In this document: piece by piece, positions 24,427-32,858 of the stretch | Layout of the letters: every line of letters starts with the position of its first letter | Numbering within the stretch: the first letter of the stretch is position 1 | NCBI RefSeq assembly: GCF_005280255.1 | Contig: NZ_CP040018.1 | Coordinates: 1,550,001-1,614,000 of the forward strand | DNA from: Arthrobacter sp. 24S4-2 | Lineage (GTDB): Bacteria > Actinomycetota > Actinomycetes > Actinomycetales > Micrococcaceae | Length of the DNA stretch: 64,000 nt | Reading direction: 5' to 3' | Notes under the pieces: generated by a model | Told to the model about the DNA's origin: nothing | The model's database searches: none | The model's input: the letters and a program-made list of their open reading frames with translations, nothing else | Made by a program: the position numbers and the translations under genes

Positions 24427-24464
24427 GTTTCGCTTCAGTTTCCCTTATGTTTCGTGAACTTAAC
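24427..24464 (-). promoter_or_regulatory. GlnR-like box between nirB and nirD
   Basis: Read on the minus strand, four boxes each separated by six bases are GTTAA, GAAAC, GAAAC and GAAAC. This closely follows the actinobacterial GlnR consensus of alternating gTnAC and GaAAC half-sites at 11-bp spacing. It lies about 70 bases upstream of the nirB start and about 180 bases before nirD, so it could act on both divergent genes. The 11-base string GTTTCGTGAAC within it recurs upstream of narK. Confidence 0.7.
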
Positions 24465-24641
24465 TTCTGCATCACGAATGGATTTCGGGACAGGTGAGTT
24501 GCCTTTTACGTGCCGGACACATTGACTGCACGCCGCTGAAACACCGCAGCCCTAGCTTGGATATGTGGCCGCGTCGGCGGTCCGGGCCTGGCAGCCGTTC
24601 CTAGGAGCGCCGGGCCGCAGGCAATGCGAGAGGGGCCGGAA

Positions 24642-25007
24642 ATGACCGCAATACTTGAACTTGATGACCAGACCACAGGGTTTGCGACGGGCTGGAACCG
24701 CGTGTGCGCCGTGGAGGAACTGGAACTGGCATGGGGCGAGGCTGCGCTGATCGCGGGCCGCCAGGTTGCGCTGTTCCGCACCGCGGCCGCCGAGGTGTTC
24801 GCCGTGGCCCAGGAAGATCCCGCCACCGGTGCCCACGTGATGGCCCGCGGCATCGTTGGCTCACGCGGAACGCGCCCCACCATTGCGTCCCCGCTGCACA
24901 AGGAAGTCTACGATCTGGAGACCGGCGAATGCTTTGGCACCGCCGGCCTCCGCCTGCCCACGTTCCGTACCCGCCTGGTGGACGGCTACGTCGAGGTTGA
25001 GCTCTAG
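24642..25007 (+). CDS. nirD: Nitrite reductase (NAD(P)H) small subunit
   Basis: The 121-residue protein is the NirD-type Rieske-like subunit: WNRVCAVEELE near residue 20, VALFRTAAAEVFAVAQEDPATGA, and IASPLHKEVYDLETGECFG near 85. As is normal for NirD, the Cys/His ligands of a true Rieske cluster are missing (SPLH in place of CPLH), so it is probably a structural partner of NirB. The ATG at 24642 follows a strong GAGAGGGG site. It is transcribed away from nirB, unlike the common nirBD operon order. Its end lies 14 bases before the convergent mutase gene. Confidence 0.9.
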   Translation: MTAILELDDQTTGFATGWNRVCAVEELELAWGEAALIAGRQVALFRTAAAEVFAVAQEDPATGAHVMARGIVGSRGTRPTIASPLHKEVYDLETGECFGTAGLRLPTFRTRLVDGYVEVEL

Positions 25008-25021
25008 GTCAGGCGTCCCGA

Positions 25022-26764
25022 CTAAAGCCCCAGGGCCTCCCGCACGTCTCCCAGTACGCCGTCGAGCGCTGCCCGGGCCGCCTGCCGCGCCTCGGGCAGC
25101 TCCGCTGCTGAGCCCACGCTGCGGATGACTTCGAGATAGCACTTGAGCTTCGGCTCCGTGCCGCTGGGGCGGATGATCACCCGGCTGAGGTCCTTGGTGA
25201 CGTACAGCAGGCCGTCCGTCGGCGGCAGGTGTTCACTGCCTTCGGCCAGGTCCTTGGACGTTTCGACGGCGGACCCGCCGAATGATTCCGGCGGGCTGAC
25301 CCGGAGCCGGTTCATCATGGCATCCAGCAGGCCAAGGTCCGCAACGCGGATGCTGAGCTGGTCGCTGGCATGCAGCCCGTGCACCAGGTACAGCTCGTCC
25401 AGGGTGTCGAATATGGTCTTGCCGTCAGCTTTCGCAGCGGCCGCGAGTTCCGCGATGAGCACGGCCGCGGAAATGCCGTCCTTGTCCCGCACCAGATCCG
25501 GGGCCACACAGTAACCCAGCGCTTCCTCGTAGCCGTATAGCAGGCCCGGAACGCGCGAAATCCATTTGAAGCCAGTCAGGGTTTCCTCGTGGGCGTATCC
25601 GGCCGCCGCGGCGATCCGCGAGAGCAGGCGTGAGGAAACTATCGAGTTTGCAAAGACGCCGGGGGGTGTCGCAGCATCGCCCGCAGCAAGCCTGGCCACG
25701 ATGTGCGCCCCCAGCAGTGCGCCAACTTCATCACCCCGCAGCATGCGCCACGCTCCGGTGTCCGGGTCCTTGGCCGCGACGGCCGCGCGGTCGGCGTCGG
25801 GGTCGTTGGCCAGCACAATGTCAGCGTCCACACGGGCGGCTGTTTCAAGCGCAAGGTCCAGGGCGCCGGGTTCCTCCGGGTTGGGGAAGTTCACCGTGGG
25901 GAAGTCAGGGTCCGGCTCGGCCTGTTCTGACACCAGCGTGACGTCGGTGAAGCCGGCCCTTTTCAGCACCGAGACTGCCGTCTCGCCGCCCACGCCGTGC
26001 ATGGGGGTCAGCACGATCTTCAGGTCGCGCTCCGGGAAATGCGCGGGCAGGGCAAGGGCGGCCACAGCGGACTGGTAGTCGGTGGTGATGGACGGTTCCA
26101 GGACGGTCCAGCCCGACGGCGCGAGGGCGATGGATTCCAGCGCGCCCACCCGTTCGATTTCCGTGGCGATCCACTCGTCGTACGGCGCCACGATCTGGGC
26201 GCCCCGGCCGCTTTCCTCCACGGCATGCCGGCCGAGGTACACCTTGTATCCGTTGTCCTGCGGCGGGTTGTGGCTGGCCGTCACCATGACGCCGCCATCG
26301 CAATCCAGTGCCCGCACCGCGTACGCAAGCAGCGGAGTGGGGAGCGCCTGCGGCATCAGGAACGTTTCGATTCCCGCGGCGGTGAAAATCGCCGCCGTCT
26401 CTTCGGCGAAGACGTCGGAGTTGTAACGCGCGTCGTAGCCGACGACGGCACGCGGTGTGGTGCCCGGCGATGCCTGCCCGACGGCGGCGGTCAGGAACGC
26501 GGCGAAGCCGGCTGCGGCGCGGCGCACCACCACCCGGTTCATCCGGTTGGGGCCGGGGCCGAGTGCCGCGCGGAGGCCAGCGGTGCCGAACTGAAGTGTG
26601 CCGCTGAAACTGTCCCTGAGTTCCTGCCGGGCCGAGGCAACTCCGTCCCCGGAGAGCCGGATGAGTTCTGTCAGTGCGGCCGAGGTGGCGGGATCCGGAT
26701 CCTCGGCGGCCCAGTCGCGGGCGGCGCTCAGCAGTTGCGGGAATTCGGCATCGGAGGACGTCAT
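25022..26764 (-). CDS. Phosphoglucomutase/phosphomannomutase family protein
   Basis: The 580-residue enzyme interconverts hexose 1- and 6-phosphates. Motifs in order are the N-terminal FGTAGLRAALGPG near residue 60, the phosphoserine loop VMVTASHNPPQDNGYK near 160, the metal loop NDPDADRAAVA near 315, and the C-terminal phosphate loop RPSGTEPKLKCY near 545. Length and the FGTAGLR start fit the PgmA/ManB group of about 550-600 residues. The ATG at 26764 gives a normal N-terminus; an upstream start would add 48 unlikely residues. It is divergent from the Rrf2 regulator, with a shared 97-base region. Confidence 0.93.
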   Translation of the reverse strand: MTSSDAEFPQLLSAARDWAAEDPDPATSAALTELIRLSGDGVASARQELRDSFSGTLQFGTAGLRAALGPGPNRMNRVVVRRAAAGFAAFLTAAVGQASPGTTPRAVVGYDARYNSDVFAEETAAIFTAAGIETFLMPQALPTPLLAYAVRALDCDGGVMVTASHNPPQDNGYKVYLGRHAVEESGRGAQIVAPYDEWIATEIERVGALESIALAPSGWTVLEPSITTDYQSAVAALALPAHFPERDLKIVLTPMHGVGGETAVSVLKRAGFTDVTLVSEQAEPDPDFPTVNFPNPEEPGALDLALETAARVDADIVLANDPDADRAAVAAKDPDTGAWRMLRGDEVGALLGAHIVARLAAGDAATPPGVFANSIVSSRLLSRIAAAAGYAHEETLTGFKWISRVPGLLYGYEEALGYCVAPDLVRDKDGISAAVLIAELAAAAKADGKTIFDTLDELYLVHGLHASDQLSIRVADLGLLDAMMNRLRVSPPESFGGSAVETSKDLAEGSEHLPPTDGLLYVTKDLSRVIIRPSGTEPKLKCYLEVIRSVGSAAELPEARQAARAALDGVLGDVREALGL

Positions 26765-26824
26765 AGGAACAAAGCTATCGTCTAACCGCCGGTATTCGCT
26801 GTCCGACAAGCACCGCGGGAACCC

Positions 26825-26863
26825 TTGACAGCAAATTTTCTGGACACGTAATGTCTGAAAAAT
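26825..26863 (+). promoter_or_regulatory. Promoter and overlapping operator of a leaderless Rrf2 gene
   Basis: A -35 TTGACA at 26825-26830 and a -10 TAATGT at 26849-26854 are 18 bases apart. The ATG at 26862 begins seven bases after the -10, so the transcript should be leaderless; no ribosome site precedes the ATG. An imperfect inverted repeat (ATTTTC-N-GGACA, spacer, TGTC-N3-AAAAT) covers the -10 and start, which suggests autoregulation. Confidence 0.7.
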
Positions 26864-27347
26864 GAAAATGGGGCAGGGCGTGGAGTGGGCGCTGCACTGC
26901 TGTGTCAATATGTCCTGGACTCCTGCGGGGGAGGCCGTTAGCAGTGCACGGCTGGCGGAGTTGTACCAATTGCCCGCCGCCTACCTGAACAAGCAACTGC
27001 AGGCCCTGGTCCGGGCAGGCATCCTGTCCTCGGTGTCCGGACCCCGCGGCGGCTTCCAGCTGGCCCTGCCTGCGGACAAAATCACCGTGCTGGACGTTGT
27101 GCTCGCCATCGAGGGCGTCGAGCCGGCCTTCCGCTGCGAATCCATCCTCGCGAACACGCCCGGGGCCGACTCCGGCGAGGACTACATCCGCAGCTGCCTG
27201 GTGTCCCAGACCATGCGGCAGGCTGAACTGGCGTGGCGGCAGACCCTGTCCCGGCAGACCATCGCCGGGATTGCCGCCTCCGTCGAGCGGAAGTTTCCCG
27301 GCGCCAGGAAGGACACCCTCCTGCGGCTCATGCCCGCCAGGAAGTAG
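26862..27347 (+). CDS. Rrf2-family transcriptional regulator
   Basis: The 161-residue protein has the Rrf2 winged-helix fold: MGQGVEWALHCCVNM in helix 1, LAELYQLPAAYLNKQLQALVRAGILSSVSGPRGGFQLA for the recognition helix and wing, and ITVLDVVLAIEG after it. Cysteines are at about 13, 14, 90 and 108, which differs from the compact triad of NsrR/IscR [Fe-S] sensors, so cluster binding is uncertain. It probably represses its own promoter through the palindrome over the start. It is divergent from the mutase gene and converges on punA with only three bases between stops. Regulated genes other than itself are unknown. Confidence 0.87.
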   Translation: MKMGQGVEWALHCCVNMSWTPAGEAVSSARLAELYQLPAAYLNKQLQALVRAGILSSVSGPRGGFQLALPADKITVLDVVLAIEGVEPAFRCESILANTPGADSGEDYIRSCLVSQTMRQAELAWRQTLSRQTIAGIAASVERKFPGARKDTLLRLMPARK

Positions 27348-27350
27348 AAA

Positions 27351-28169
27351 TCAGAGCTTGGCGATGATCTCCGCGAGCAGCTTGGAAATGCGCGGACCGG
27401 CCGCTTGGCCGGCTTCCAGCACTTCCTGATGGCTCAGCGGCACCGGGCTGATCCCGGCGGCGAGATTGGTCACCAGCGAGATGCCGAAGACTTCCATGCC
27501 CGCGTGACGGGCCGCGATGGCTTCGAGCGCTGTGGACATGCCAACCAGGTCAGCACCGATCCGTTTGGCGTACTGCACTTCCGCCGGCGTCTCGTAGTGC
27601 GGGCCGGTGAACTGCGCATACACACCTTCATCGAGGGAAGAGTCCACATCGCGGGCCAGGCCGCGGATGCGTGCAGAGTAGAGATCTGTCAGGTCAACGA
27701 ACGTAGCACCCTCAAGCGGGGACGTGGCGGTGAGGTTTATGTGATCTTTGATGAGCACAGGAGTGCCGGGAGCCCAGTCTTCGTTGAGCCCGCCGCAGCC
27801 GTTCGTCACCACCAGGGTCTTGCAGCCGGTGGCCGCGGCGGTGCGCACGCCGTGTACTACGGCACGGACGCCCTTGCCCTCGTAGTAGTGCGTGCGGGCG
27901 CCGAGCACCAGGGCGCGCTTGCCTTCTTTGGTCAGGACGGAGCGGATGGTTCCCACATGGCCTTCCACGGCCGGTGCGGAGAACCCGGGGACTTCGTCCG
28001 CGGACAGCGTGGCCGTGGTCTCGCCGATCAGGTCCGCGGCGTCCCCCCAGCCGGAGCCGAGCACCAGGGCGACGTCGTGGCTGTCCACGCCCGTCTCCTG
28101 GGCGATGTAGTCGGCGGCGGCGCGGGCAGCGTCAAAAGGGTCCGTGTTCAGGAATTCTGTATTACTCAC
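27351..28169 (-). CDS. punA: Purine nucleoside phosphorylase, trimeric type
   Basis: PNP splits purine (deoxy)nucleosides with phosphate, feeding salvage. The 272-residue length and motifs fit the trimeric PunA group: phosphate loop ALVLGSGWGDAADLI near residue 35, ARTHYYEGKGV near 92, TNGCGGLNEDWAPG near 120, and FTGPHYETPAEVQYAKRIGADLVGMS near 190-215. The conserved Asn is in SLVTNLAAG near 235. The promoter must lie in the 95 bases shared with the divergent lpdA. It is convergent with the Rrf2 gene, and no terminator separates them. In metabolism it connects to deoC at 7.3 kb through deoxyribose phosphate. Confidence 0.94.
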   Translation of the reverse strand: MSNTEFLNTDPFDAARAAADYIAQETGVDSHDVALVLGSGWGDAADLIGETTATLSADEVPGFSAPAVEGHVGTIRSVLTKEGKRALVLGARTHYYEGKGVRAVVHGVRTAAATGCKTLVVTNGCGGLNEDWAPGTPVLIKDHINLTATSPLEGATFVDLTDLYSARIRGLARDVDSSLDEGVYAQFTGPHYETPAEVQYAKRIGADLVGMSTALEAIAARHAGMEVFGISLVTNLAAGISPVPLSHQEVLEAGQAAGPRISKLLAEIIAKL

Positions 28170-28226
28170 TGGTACAAGCTATCGCGCCCGCGGCGCCCTG
28201 CCCAGCAGTGGCGCAGGTCCCTTTTA

Positions 28227-28256
28227 TTGGTGTGCGGCGGGTGATGGGTAGAGAAT
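28227..28256 (+). promoter_or_regulatory. Candidate promoter of leaderless lpdA
   Basis: TTGGTG at 28227-28232 and GAGAAT at 28251-28256 are 18 bases apart. The GTG at 28265 starts eight bases after the -10, which suggests a leaderless mRNA. The hexamers are weak, so this is a modest call. Confidence 0.4.
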
Positions 28257-28264
28257 GGATCTTT

Positions 28265-29680
28265 GTGACTACGCATCCGGATTTCAGCTCACCCCGCATC
28301 GCAATTCTTGGCGGAGGCCCCGGCGGATATGAAGCCGCCATGGTGGCCGCCTCACTGGGGGCGCAAGTCACCATCATTGAACGCGCCGGCCTCGGCGGCT
28401 CGGCGGTGCTGACCGACGTCGTACCTTCCAAGACTCTGATCGCGACGGCGGACCTGATGACCCGCGTCGGTGAGGCGGGGGAGCTGGGAGTGAAGTTCGA
28501 CGTCGACGGCGGCGATTTCGCCCCGGTGATGCGCGCCGACCTGAAGCACATCAACGACCGCCTGCTCGGCCTGGCCCGGAAACAATCCGAGGACATCCGG
28601 GCCGGCCTGGAGCACCAGGGCGTGCGCATCCTGATCGGTTCCGGCCGGCTGCTGGACAACCACACCGTTGAGGTCCTCACCGTTGACGGCATTGAGACGG
28701 TGGAAGCGGACACCATCCTGCTCGCGGTCGGCGCCCACCCGCGTGAACTTCCCACGGCCCGCCCGGACGGCGACCGGATCCTGAACTGGGCGCAGATCTA
28801 CAACATGGACGAGCTCCCTGAGGAACTCATCGTGGTGGGCTCCGGCGTCACCGGCGCGGAGTTCGCGTCCGCCTACAACGGACTGGGTTCCAAAGTCACC
28901 CTGATTTCCAGCCGTGACCGCGTGCTGCCGGGCTCGGACACCGACGCCGCAGAGGTCCTCGAGGCCGTGTTCGAGCGCCGCGGCGTGAAGGTGCTCTCCC
29001 GCTCGCGCGCCGAAACGGTGGAACGGACGGACGACGGCGTGGTGGTCACCCTGGGCGACGGCTCCAAGGTCACCGGCAGCCACTGCCTGGTCTGTGTCGG
29101 TTCCATTCCCAACACTACAGGCATCGGCCTGGAGGAAGCGGGCGTGGCGGTCACTGAGAGCGGCCACATCAAGGTGGACGGCGTCTCACGCACCACAGCC
29201 CCCAACATCTATGCCGCCGGCGACTGCACCGGCGTCCTGGCCCTCGCATCAGTGGCTGCCATGCAGGGCCGGATCGCCGTGGCCCACTTCCTGGGCGACG
29301 CCGTCATGCCGCTCAAGCTGCACCAGGTGGCGTCGAACATCTTCACTTCGCCCGAGATCGCGTCCGTGGGTGTGTCCGAGGCCGAGATCGATTCCGGCAA
29401 GTACCAGGGCGACGTGGTGAAGCTGTCCCTGCGCAGCAACGCCCGCGCCAAGATGCGCAACCACCGGGACGGCTTCGTCAAGATCTTTGCCCGCAAGGGG
29501 TCCGGCACCGTGATCGGCGGCGTGGTGGTGGGGCCGAACGCCTCCGAGCTGATTTTCGCGATTGCCATCGCTGTCACGCAGAAGCTCCACGTCGACGACG
29601 TCGCCAGCACCTTTACGGTGTACCCGTCACTCAGCGGCTCCATCTCCGAAGCGGCAAGGCGCCTGCACGTCCACATGTAA
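28265..29680 (+). CDS. lpdA: NAD(P)H-quinone dehydrogenase, LpdA type (flavoprotein disulfide-reductase family)
   Basis: The 471-residue flavoprotein resembles M. tuberculosis LpdA (Rv3303c), which passes electrons from NAD(P)H to quinones. The FAD loop AILGGGPGGYEAAMVA is near residue 12. The position of the redox CXXXXC motif is occupied by GLGGSAVLTDVVPSK, without the two cysteines, so it cannot act as a lipoamide dehydrogenase. The NAD loop IVVGSGVTGAEFASAY is near 190, the FAD site IYAAGDCTGVLALA near 315, and the dimerisation domain ends at YPSLSGSISEAARRL. The GTG at 28265 (MTTHPDF) was preferred to an ATG 21 bases upstream. It is divergent from punA. Confidence 0.88.
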   Translation: MTTHPDFSSPRIAILGGGPGGYEAAMVAASLGAQVTIIERAGLGGSAVLTDVVPSKTLIATADLMTRVGEAGELGVKFDVDGGDFAPVMRADLKHINDRLLGLARKQSEDIRAGLEHQGVRILIGSGRLLDNHTVEVLTVDGIETVEADTILLAVGAHPRELPTARPDGDRILNWAQIYNMDELPEELIVVGSGVTGAEFASAYNGLGSKVTLISSRDRVLPGSDTDAAEVLEAVFERRGVKVLSRSRAETVERTDDGVVVTLGDGSKVTGSHCLVCVGSIPNTTGIGLEEAGVAVTESGHIKVDGVSRTTAPNIYAAGDCTGVLALASVAAMQGRIAVAHFLGDAVMPLKLHQVASNIFTSPEIASVGVSEAEIDSGKYQGDVVKLSLRSNARAKMRNHRDGFVKIFARKGSGTVIGGVVVGPNASELIFAIAIAVTQKLHVDDVASTFTVYPSLSGSISEAARRLHVHM

Positions 29681-29709
29681 CCGCCGGTGATCGAGCCGGG
29701 GAACCCTCA

Positions 29710-30351
29710 TCAGGCGGCCGCCGTCCGGATGTTCTCCGGGGATTCGGCGCCGCGGGCCATTCGTGCGGCCACTAGGTAGAGCAATCCGGTGATCAGCGGG
29801 ATCACGCTGACGGCTGAGAGTGGCACCACCCCCGCGAGGCTGCCCAGCGCCGAGAACGCGATGGGACCGAAGCCCAGGGCGAGCAGCAGCCACCCTGCGG
29901 TGGCCGTCCGTTTCAGGCCCAGGACTGCTGCCGGAAATGCCAGGACCAGCACGGCCACCGCCCGCACGGGGCCGTTCGCGTTCTCGAAGGCCCGCCACGA
30001 CGCCGAGTCGATTGCGAACCACATGCCGGCCAGGACCAGCAGCGCGGTCACGACGGTCATAGCGGGGGTGGCCCACCCGGGACGCAGCCAGGCAAGCGCG
30101 GCGAGTGCGGCCATCGGGACGGCCCAGGACACGATCAGCATGAGCCCTTCCGTGCCGCCCGGATCGGCAAGGGCAAAGCCGCTGATGAACAGGCCTGCGA
30201 CGACGGTGAAGGCGGCCATGACGGCGGCCGCGGTCCACACGAGGGCACGCGCCCGGACGTAGCGGTCCGGCTGCCGGACGGCCACGAGGCCCATCACGGC
30301 GGCCGCCAGGATGAGCACGGCCGCGGCGAGGAAGATCGTGACGGCGAACAT
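29710..30351 (-). CDS. Multi-helix membrane protein, unknown function
   Basis: The 213-residue product is mostly hydrophobic, with about six helices (residues 3-25, 38-60, 70-90, 95-112, 125-145 and 155-195). I recognise no motif or family. Its N-terminus (MFAVTIFLAAAVLILAAAVMG) is a membrane segment rather than a cleavable signal. It is convergent with lpdA, 29 bases apart, and its upstream side opens on a decayed region, so it is probably transcribed alone. Codon use is like the neighbours' (strong G/C at third positions), which supports it being a real gene. Confidence 0.75.
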   Translation of the reverse strand: MFAVTIFLAAAVLILAAAVMGLVAVRQPDRYVRARALVWTAAAVMAAFTVVAGLFISGFALADPGGTEGLMLIVSWAVPMAALAALAWLRPGWATPAMTVVTALLVLAGMWFAIDSASWRAFENANGPVRAVAVLVLAFPAAVLGLKRTATAGWLLLALGFGPIAFSALGSLAGVVPLSAVSVIPLITGLLYLVAARMARGAESPENIRTAAA

Positions 30352-30869
30352 GGCACCCCTCCGTGCGACTCAGGGACTGTTTTCATCCATAAGACGCTAC
30401 GTCCAGGGGGATGGGCAAGGGGCTAAGGGCCTTCGCTTGAGGTCCGAAGAGTCGGACGATCGTTCAGGTGAGGACGGTAGCCGACCAGCTGAAGCTAGGG
30501 GATGCCGCTTGCGTCAACGGCACTTTGAATCGCCACCGCTAGGACGATACACCGTCGTTCTGCATCCGATTTGGTCTTGGGTAGTGATTTCCGGGCATGC
30601 TTATGAGAGACCACCGTTTGGCTGAGAGCTGTGCTGCTTGCGCCCAGTGCTGTGTGCAGGCCGGTCTCGAGAGTAACAAGCGTTTGGTCCTCGGAGAAGC
30701 GATCACGATCCGGGCGGTCCCCGCCGCCCAAATATCGCTCTCATGTCGTGTCTTACGAAGTTTTTGCCCCGATGTTGATGACCTTCGTCTCTGACATGGT
30801 GCTCCGCGCCCTCGGCAAGCCCGCAAGTCTGCGTACGCCAGAGCATCGAACGCCATGCCTCTGATCCCC
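30352..30869. other. Non-coding or decayed stretch
   Basis: No convincing gene was found here. Short frames exist on both strands, but their codon use is poor and none matches a known family. Composition is less G/C-biased at third positions than in flanking genes. It forms the left part of a decayed island that runs to about 33.39 kb. Confidence 0.6.
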
Positions 30870-31230
30870 GATCCTTGTGGGCAGTTCCACTTCACCCGGA
30901 TCCAGATCAGGACGGACCCGCACCAGTCGCACCGAAAGCCGAACGCGCGCCCGGACCAGGCGACGTCGGCAGAGACCTCCACGACGATGGGATCCACCAA
31001 AGTCAGGCGTACCGAGCCACTTTCCTTGTTGAACCTGTCCAGTACCCTTTCGCTGATTTCCTCCGGCCAGGGATGTTTCCCCGCGGCGGGCGCAGATACT
31101 TGGCCAGATTCCTGCTGCCCCAGCCGACAAGGGTGGAGCGGCCAACTATCCGCAGCCGACCGCGCAGCGGCAGCCCGACGACGGCCGCCCGTGGCTGGGC
31201 TCGCCGGCTGATGACGGAGGACAAATTCTG
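30870..31230 (-). pseudogene. ATP-dependent DNA ligase C-terminal remnant
   Basis: Three frames carry consecutive pieces of the C-terminal OB-fold of an actinobacterial ATP-dependent DNA ligase. They are VVGLPLRGRLRIVGRSTLVG plus SRNLAKYLRPP in the first, KHPWPEEISERVLDRF plus VDPIVVEVSADVAWSGRAF in the second, and VRLVRVRPDLDPGEVELP in the third. Adding one G after PP (giving PPAGKHPWPEE) and one C after AF (giving AFRLSVRLVR) would join them. The catalytic N-terminal domain with the KXDG adenylation motif is absent, so it cannot be functional even if the indels are errors. Confidence 0.75.
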
Positions 31231-31587
31231 TACCCACAAAGCTGTTGTTGGAGGTCTCGGGGACCCTCGAGCGCTTCGACTTTCTTCTGGAGCAGATGCT
31301 TATTGGCCTGATCGCCGAGGCCGCGGATCCTCCTATCGCGCTCACCGCCAGCCAGCCGGCCCCATTTTCCCCGAAGACGGGCACTGTCGGTTTAAGCCGC
31401 CGTCGGCGCCCCGATCAACATCGGCGGATCAAGGCTAAGACGGCCGGGGTGCCAGGCTTGTGGCTCATATAGAAAGTGACCGACAGCCCCCCGCTGCCGA
31501 CCACTTTGCTTCCGCTCGGTTTTTCGAAACGATGCGACGCCGAGCACGTCGCCAGCCTGATTCGTCTTTAGGGACGGCGCGTCGGGA
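31231..31587. other. No recognisable gene
   Basis: This stretch separates the ligase remnant from the secreted-protein gene. Frames of about 75-190 codons can be drawn on both strands, but none looks like protein of a known family. Confidence 0.55.
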
Positions 31588-31670
31588 CTAGGGGGCGATT
31601 TCGGCGCAGAGGTCCCGTTGCCGGCCGGACGTGCTCGTTAGCGTTCCGACCTGATCATAGGTTTCTGTAA

Positions 31671-32084
31671 TCACCGTGTAAGTGACTCGTCCGGTGTACA
31701 GGATGGAGGTCGGCCCCCTGGGTCGGTTGGGAACTGAATCAGGACGTTCTGGCCGGTCAACTGGAACTCGGTCAACCCGGTCGCCGGGTCGGTAGCCGTG
31801 TGTGTCACAGAACCATTGGTGGGGAATGTGACGGATTTGCCAGTCGTGAAGTTGCCTATGGTGAGTGTGGTGCCGTGCCCACCGACGACTGAGTAGATGA
31901 TTCCATCCCTCAGCCTTGTGACCCTCGTGGCCTGATTTCCACCGGTCGCCGAAATCGTAATGTCAAAGCCAACGCATCCCGGATAGTGCGGCACGGGCTC
32001 GGCGAACGCCGATTGGGGGGCGGCCAGCATCATTGCCGCCAACACAGCGGCTGGCATCAGCCGACGAGTAGATCTCTTGACCAT
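31671..32084 (-). CDS. Small secreted protein, unknown function (C-terminus probably frameshifted)
   Basis: The 137-residue product has a clear Sec signal peptide: MVKRSTRRLMPAAVLAAMML, then a cleavage site near AFA-EP at residues 27-29. Its mature part is beta-rich (ITISATGGNQATRVTRL, GTTLTIGNFTTGKSVTFPTN). GGAGAAA stands six bases before the ATG. The printed frame ends PGGRPPSCTPDESLTR, but another frame continues as TSILYTGRVTYTVITETYDQ and ends at a TAG at 31588-31590 with DLCAEIAP. One extra C in the run GGCCCCC at 31712-31718 would join them, giving about 165 residues. I do not recognise the family. Confidence 0.7.
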   Translation of the reverse strand: MVKRSTRRLMPAAVLAAMMLAAPQSAFAEPVPHYPGCVGFDITISATGGNQATRVTRLRDGIIYSVVGGHGTTLTIGNFTTGKSVTFPTNGSVTHTATDPATGLTEFQLTGQNVLIQFPTDPGGRPPSCTPDESLTR

Positions 32085-32252
32085 GATTTCTCCATTTTTC
32101 TCAAACGCTTGTCATCGTTTGGAGACACACCCCCAATATTTCCGGCGGAGGAGACCGTGTGCCAGCCTGATCGGGACCCGCCCTGACTGCGGCAATATGA
32201 ACCTCGCCGCTCAACACCCCGGCCTGAGTGTGGCGCCGGCTCACGGGAGAGT

Positions 32253-32600
32253 TTACGCAGTTATAACGTCGTTGACCTGAGTAGCCACTACCTGTAATCG
32301 GCGTCTGGCACTTGAGTGCAATACGTGCGACAGCCCTTGGTCCGGGGTGGTTCTCCCCGGCGGAGCTTCAGCCGGATCCGTCGGGCCCATGTCGAGGCGG
32401 AACGGGCGGGTACTCGTCACGCATCAGCGACACGCAGGCCATGAGGCGGTGGGTCCAGCGGTTCAGGCCGATCAGCAGGCCCAAGAGCCTCCTGCCGTAA
32501 CGGCTCGTAAACGGCAGGCTGAGCCGGCCACGATCACCAGCAGCCCGATCAGCGAGATCCCGCGGCCGCCCTGGTATCCCACCTGACAACTGGGAGAAGA
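32253..32600 (-). pseudogene. DUF4389 protein remnant
   Basis: Pieces of a DUF4389 membrane-protein C-terminus lie in shifting frames: GRGISLIGLLVIVAG, then LPFTSRYGRRLLGLLIGLNRWTH with RLMACVSLMRDEYPP, then FRLDMGPTDPAEAPPG running to a stop near 32253. Family members typically have a hydrophobic helix followed by a GLNRW-type segment and YPPFRLD. At least two indels interrupt it here, and its N-terminal half is missing, so it is a decayed gene. Confidence 0.65.
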
Positions 32601-32858
32601 CCAGCCCCGCGGAACTGTGTAGGTCTTAGGGGAGATATAGCCGTTAGTGACGACCACGTCGTCGAGATACGTCCAGGCGTTATCGGCAGGAACCGCCCCA
32701 TCGATGTGCCCGACGGACCACAGCGTCACCGTCTGGCCCTGAAAGCCGGAAAGGTCTGCCGTGACCCGCGTCCAGGTTCCCGAAATACTGTTCAATTTGG
32801 GGAGCATCGTGAGCGTGCTGCCGCCGGCGACCCTAACCTTCCTTCCATCCAGTCCCAA
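32601..32858 (-). pseudogene. Fragment of a jelly-roll (carbohydrate-binding-like) domain
   Basis: A frame reads ISGTWTRVTADLSGFQGQTV followed by TLWSVGHIDGAVPADNAWTY and LDDVVVTN. This is the pattern of a secreted jelly-roll domain ending in a D-D-V strand. There is no start, signal peptide or remaining domain, and it runs directly into the DUF4389 remnant. It is likely a leftover of a larger surface protein joined by deletion. Confidence 0.5.

Noticed and set aside
28244..28264. ATG start of lpdA at 28244
   Set aside because: It would add MGREWIF before the normal N-terminus, and a -10-like hexamer overlaps this region, which fits GTG 28265 better.
30495..31384. Possible genes on the minus strand in the decayed island (78-281 codons)
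   Set aside because: Only the embedded DNA-ligase pieces are recognisable, and these switch frame. The rest has no coding signature.
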